Assembly (NCBI GenBank): GCA_945897695.1
Contig: CAMDGW010000085.1
Coordinates: 1 to 9,551, forward strand
From: Pseudobacteriovorax antillogorgiicola
GTDB taxonomy: Bacteria; Bdellovibrionota_B; Oligoflexia; Oligoflexales; RGVZ01
Direction: 5' to 3'
Length of the DNA stretch: 9,551 nucleotides
The notes beneath the pieces are model-generated. The model had not been told where the DNA came from. It saw nothing but the letters and a program-made list of their open reading frames with translations, and did no database searches. Both the position numbers and the translations under genes were made by a program. Below, piece by piece: positions 7,705 to 9,551 of the stretch; the first letter of the stretch is position 1, and every line of letters begins with the position of its first letter.

Positions 7705-7733
7705 TTGCTAAAAATTATTTATTTTCCTTTAAT
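7705..7733 (+). promoter_or_regulatory. Possible sigma-70 promoter of hpf
   Basis: TTGCTA (7705-7710) and TTTAAT (7728-7733) are separated by exactly 17 bases and match consensus at 4 and 5 of 6 positions. It lies in the 215-bp divergent spacer between recD2 and hpf. It predicts a leader of roughly 125 bases, which would contain the stem at 7782-7831. The region is AT-rich, so a chance match is possible. Confidence 0.35.
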
Positions 7734-7781
7734 TTCGGGTGCTTAAAATGTTTCTTTTGAATTGAAGTTAAGGTTTGGCCA

Positions 7782-7831
7782 GGGGTGCCGAAACGTACTT
7801 GGGTGGAATCCGGACATTCGCTCGGTACCCC
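7782..7831 (+). promoter_or_regulatory. Long-range stem in the predicted hpf leader
   Basis: GGGGTGCCGA (7782-7791) can pair with TCGGTACCCC (7822-7831) over 10 bp, with one G-U wobble in RNA, enclosing a 30-base loop. The structure ends about 24 bases before the hpf ribosome binding site. I do not recognise a known riboswitch class in it. It may be a regulatory leader or an mRNA-stabilising structure. Confidence 0.4.
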
Positions 7832-7866
7832 CCGACTTAAACCTGTGATAGCGGAAGGAGACGATA

Positions 7867-8280
7867 ATGCGGTTTCAGTTCTCATTTAAACACATGGAAA
7901 CATCAGATGCCCTTAAGACTTATGCAGAGGGTAAACTCAAACAAGAGATTCAAAAATTTTCCACCAAGCCGGTGGAGTGTCATTTGACGTTTTCGGTAGA
8001 TCGTTTCAACCACACGGCGCATCTGTCTTTTAATGGTGGCGACGGTTTTGCGTTTCAAGTTGATCACACCTGCACTGATATGTACGGCAGTGTCGATCAC
8101 ATGGTTGACAAACTCGAGTCACAGTTGCGCAAGCAAAAGGAAAAACTGAAGAATCACAAAGGCCACAAAGGTAGAAGAGATATTGTCTATTTGGCCGATC
8201 GTGGGTTCGAGGCAGCTGAAATCGACGCTGGCGATATCCTCAAGTACGAAGCCGCTAAGCGCAAAGTTTCTGGGGCATAA
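7867..8280 (+). CDS. hpf: Ribosome hibernation-promoting factor, HPF/RaiA family
   Basis: A small protein of the S30AE/sigma-54 modulation family that binds the 30S decoding centre in slow growth and keeps ribosomes inactive. The conserved domain fills residues 1 to about 97: FSFKHMETSDALKTYAEGKL at the start and the DMYGSVDHMVDKLESQL helix followed by a Lys-rich end. Its 137-aa length lies between short HPF (about 95 aa) and long HPF (about 180 aa). After a basic linker NHKGHKGRR (97-104) comes a 33-residue tail that does not look like the dimerisation domain of long HPF. The ATG at 7867 has AAGGAG six bases upstream, a strong site. The gene stands alone between a divergent spacer and a terminator; no rpoN or PTS genes are visible in this window. 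Confidence 0.93.
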   Translation: MRFQFSFKHMETSDALKTYAEGKLKQEIQKFSTKPVECHLTFSVDRFNHTAHLSFNGGDGFAFQVDHTCTDMYGSVDHMVDKLESQLRKQKEKLKNHKGHKGRRDIVYLADRGFEAAEIDAGDILKYEAAKRKVSGA

Positions 8281-8301
8281 GTAAAAGTAAACGAATTTAC
8301 A

Positions 8302-8328
8302 AAAAACCCGCCATCTCGGCGGGTTTTT
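8302..8328. terminator. Bidirectional rho-independent terminator
   Basis: CCCGCC (8307-8312) pairs with GGCGGG (8318-8323) around a 5-base loop. The stem is flanked by A runs on the left and T runs on the right, which themselves pair. It gives a U-tract in both directions and so ends both hpf (21 bases after its stop) and the convergent lipoprotein gene (8 bases after its stop). Confidence 0.93.
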
Positions 8329-8335
8329 GTCATAT

Positions 8336-9289
8336 TTAGTTCGTCGGTAGCAGAACTACTGGGGGTTCAGGCTTTTCGAGGGCGGTGTTTCGTTGAACTA
8401 TTGCTTCAAAGCGCCTCTTGGTGTGATTTACATAGAATGTAGTTGAATTAGTGATGTTCTCAATTTGTTTGTCTCCTTTTTCAAATTGAGTTGTCACTTC
8501 CCATGCTGTATCAGCCTGTACGTTCCTCTGTTCGTTTGTTAACGGATCGGTGAACACGGCCGTAGGACTCACTGGTTTAAAAGTTACGGTTCCCTTGTAG
8601 GATCTGGGGTTCTTATTGGCCATGGCTACTACGTTGAGTGTACGACCGCTTCCTAGTTCTTTTTGGTATTGTTCCGCTGAGGCCATTGGGTTCACGGCGT
8701 TTGCTAGTCCTGGCGAGAATGTGATGGTGTGATTTCCGGCCTTGCCTGAAATCTTATGAGTCCTGCTTGCGCTTACAACACAGAGGAGGTCCTTCCACTC
8801 TGGGGTGCTGCCACCGGTTAGTTTAAGCCATTCACCACTTGGGATTGCCGTGGACTCCGTTGTTCCAGCACGGGCGTTAGTCGTGATTTTGGCGCCAATC
8901 AACAATATGAATTTTTGCAAGGGAGCGCTGTTAGTCGATTTGTCAATGACCTTGTTTAACTTGACGTCAACCGTTGACTTTGATGCACCCTTAGTAGACT
9001 GAATGTCAAGGCTTGCTGCTGCTTCTACCCTATATGAGAAGTTTCCAAGTTGACCCTCGCTAACAATATTTTGGCTTTGGAGCATCTGCGTATAGAGAGG
9101 ATTGTTCGTATCTTCTTGGACGTCGACTCCGCAATTTTTCTTGAAGTCAAAGCCGTCCGGACGATCAATAGGCGGTTTCCATGGAGCTGCACCCGGTTCC
9201 TTAGAACTTGAACCCGGAATGGGAATACATGATCCGATGAAGACACCTGCTGTCAACATAAGGATATGGCATCTCACCTTGAAGTGCAT
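8336..9289 (-). CDS. Predicted outer-membrane lipoprotein of unknown function
   Basis: A 317-aa protein with a type II signal peptide: basic start (K4, R6), a hydrophobic core (about 8-18) and the lipobox IGSC with the lipidated Cys at 21. The residue after Cys is Ile, not Asp, which by the usual +2 rule predicts outer-membrane sorting. A Pro/Ser/Gly-rich linker (22-45) follows, then a Thr/Ser/Lys-rich region that looks beta-rich. Two further cysteines, Cys53 and Cys170, could form one disulfide. I recognise no catalytic motif or named family. The ATG at 9289 has AGG seven bases upstream. It has its own likely promoter at 9319-9348 and ends at the shared terminator, so it seems monocistronic. 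A secreted surface or periplasmic structural role is only a guess. Confidence 0.85.
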   Translation of the reverse strand: MHFKVRCHILMLTAGVFIGSCIPIPGSSSKEPGAAPWKPPIDRPDGFDFKKNCGVDVQEDTNNPLYTQMLQSQNIVSEGQLGNFSYRVEAAASLDIQSTKGASKSTVDVKLNKVIDKSTNSAPLQKFILLIGAKITTNARAGTTESTAIPSGEWLKLTGGSTPEWKDLLCVVSASRTHKISGKAGNHTITFSPGLANAVNPMASAEQYQKELGSGRTLNVVAMANKNPRSYKGTVTFKPVSPTAVFTDPLTNEQRNVQADTAWEVTTQFEKGDKQIENITNSTTFYVNHTKRRFEAIVQRNTALEKPEPPVVLLPTN

Positions 9290-9318
9290 AGGGTACCTGC
9301 CTTGTATTTTTGGTCTAT

Positions 9319-9348
9319 ATAATAGGATGCACGAGACAGAGCATACAA
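9319..9348 (-). promoter_or_regulatory. Possible promoter of the lipoprotein gene
   Basis: On the minus strand TTGTAT (9343-9348) and TATTAT (9319-9324) are spaced by 18 bases. The -10 matches 5 of 6 bases, the -35 only TTG. The leader would be about 22 bases, a sensible distance to the ATG at 9289. Confidence 0.4.
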
Positions 9349-9430
9349 AGCAAGTTATCCGCCTGGCTTCCAGGGTCTTTTTGGCATCAGTAACCGACTG
9401 TTCCAGGGGAAACGCATCTAAATTCTCGTG

Positions 9431-9460
9431 ATTACAGGTGTTTAACGATTTAGTTATAAT
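9431..9460 (+). promoter_or_regulatory. Likely sigma-70 promoter of the gene starting at 9494/9500
   Basis: A perfect TATAAT at 9455-9460 has ATTACA (9431-9436, 4 of 6 to TTGACA) 18 bases upstream. Transcription would start near 9466-9468, inside the left arm of the inverted repeat at 9462-9487. The rest of the spacer 9290-9430 holds only the opposing lipoprotein promoter; I see no gene in it. Confidence 0.55.
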
Positions 9461-9461
9461 T

Positions 9462-9487
9462 TTCCGTAAGAGTCACTCTTTACGGAA
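9462..9487 (+). promoter_or_regulatory. Inverted repeat at the predicted transcript start, overlapping the RBS
   Basis: TTCCGTAAGAG (9462-9472) and CTCTTTACGGAA (9476-9487) pair over 11 bp with one bulged T and a TCA loop. The right arm includes the first GGAA of the Shine-Dalgarno run GGAAGGA (9484-9490). No T run follows on either strand, so it is not an intrinsic terminator. The position fits a repressor operator at +1 or a hairpin that limits ribosome access. Confidence 0.6.
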
Positions 9488-9493
9488 GGATAA

Positions 9494-9551
9494 ATGCATA
9501 TGACCAAGGACGGTCGTCGCTCTCCTCTTGTGGAAGCATTTTCAGATCTCA
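9494..9551 (+). CDS. 5' end of an unidentified gene (partial)
   Basis: An open frame runs off the right edge, beginning MHMTKDGRRSPLVEAFSDL. GGAAGGA (9484-9490) is three bases from the ATG at 9494 and nine from the in-frame ATG at 9500, so the second may be the real start, giving MTKDGRRSPLVEAFSDL. A perfect TATAAT promoter and a hairpin over the ribosome binding site support it as a real gene. The 19 visible residues are hydrophilic and show no signal peptide; they are too few to name a family. Confidence 0.6.
   Translation, partial: MHMTKDGRRSPLVEAFSDL

Noticed and set aside
7776..7790. Sigma-54-like element TTGGCC...TGCC upstream of hpf
   Set aside because: The GG and GC are 8 bases apart instead of the 10 needed for a -24/-12 promoter.
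9102..9431. 109-codon plus-strand open frame over the lipoprotein 5' end and spacer
   Set aside because: Most of it is antisense to the lipoprotein signal and linker region, with no ribosome binding site at its start, and it crosses the opposing promoter.
1..9551. CRISPR array, insertion sequence, tRNA or defence cluster
   Set aside because: No spaced direct repeats, transposase motifs, terminal inverted repeats or tRNA-like cloverleaf were seen; RecD2 alone is a housekeeping repair helicase, not evidence of a defence system.

Overview
This window looks like ordinary chromosomal DNA from a Gram-negative bacterium of moderate GC content. Protein style fits a Bdellovibrio-like or other deltaproteobacterial-grade lineage: a Hanks-type kinase, a lipoprotein without recognised homology, an ArnT/PMT-like glycosyltransferase, and an orphan RecD2. 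This placement is an impression from protein style, not a phylogenetic result. I see no mobile element, CRISPR array, tRNA, rRNA or defence island.

Left region (1-2678, minus strand): an alpha/beta hydrolase is followed after 56 bp by pruA (P5C dehydrogenase, the second step of proline catabolism). The pruA stop overlaps a TTG start of a gene that leaves the window, whose first residues resemble the N-terminus of the 23S rRNA methyltransferase RlmM. A 16-bp near-perfect palindrome and a possible pruA promoter lie at the hydrolase/pruA junction.

Middle region (2679-7651): a 133-bp divergent spacer separates the hydrolase from a plus-strand soluble Ser/Thr kinase with an unusual catalytic loop. 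The kinase 3' end overlaps by 16 bp the 3' end of a convergent minus-strand membrane glycosyltransferase (GT39/PMT_2). That glycosyltransferase starts inside the stop codon of recD2 (ATGA overlap), so recD2 and the glycosyltransferase probably share an mRNA.

Right region (7652-9551): recD2 and hpf (ribosome hibernation factor, plus strand) diverge from a 215-bp spacer. The predicted hpf leader contains a 10-bp long-range stem. hpf ends at a clean bidirectional terminator shared with a minus-strand gene for a predicted outer-membrane lipoprotein. A second divergent spacer (9290-9493) holds opposed sigma-70-like promoters. Its plus-strand promoter has a perfect TATAAT followed at the expected transcription start by an 11-bp hairpin that runs into the ribosome binding site of a gene only begun at the window edge.

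No clear novel multi-gene system is visible. The points most worth a second look are the hairpin at 9462-9487, the hpf leader stem, the non-RD kinase catalytic loop, and the hydrophilic insertion in the glycosyltransferase.
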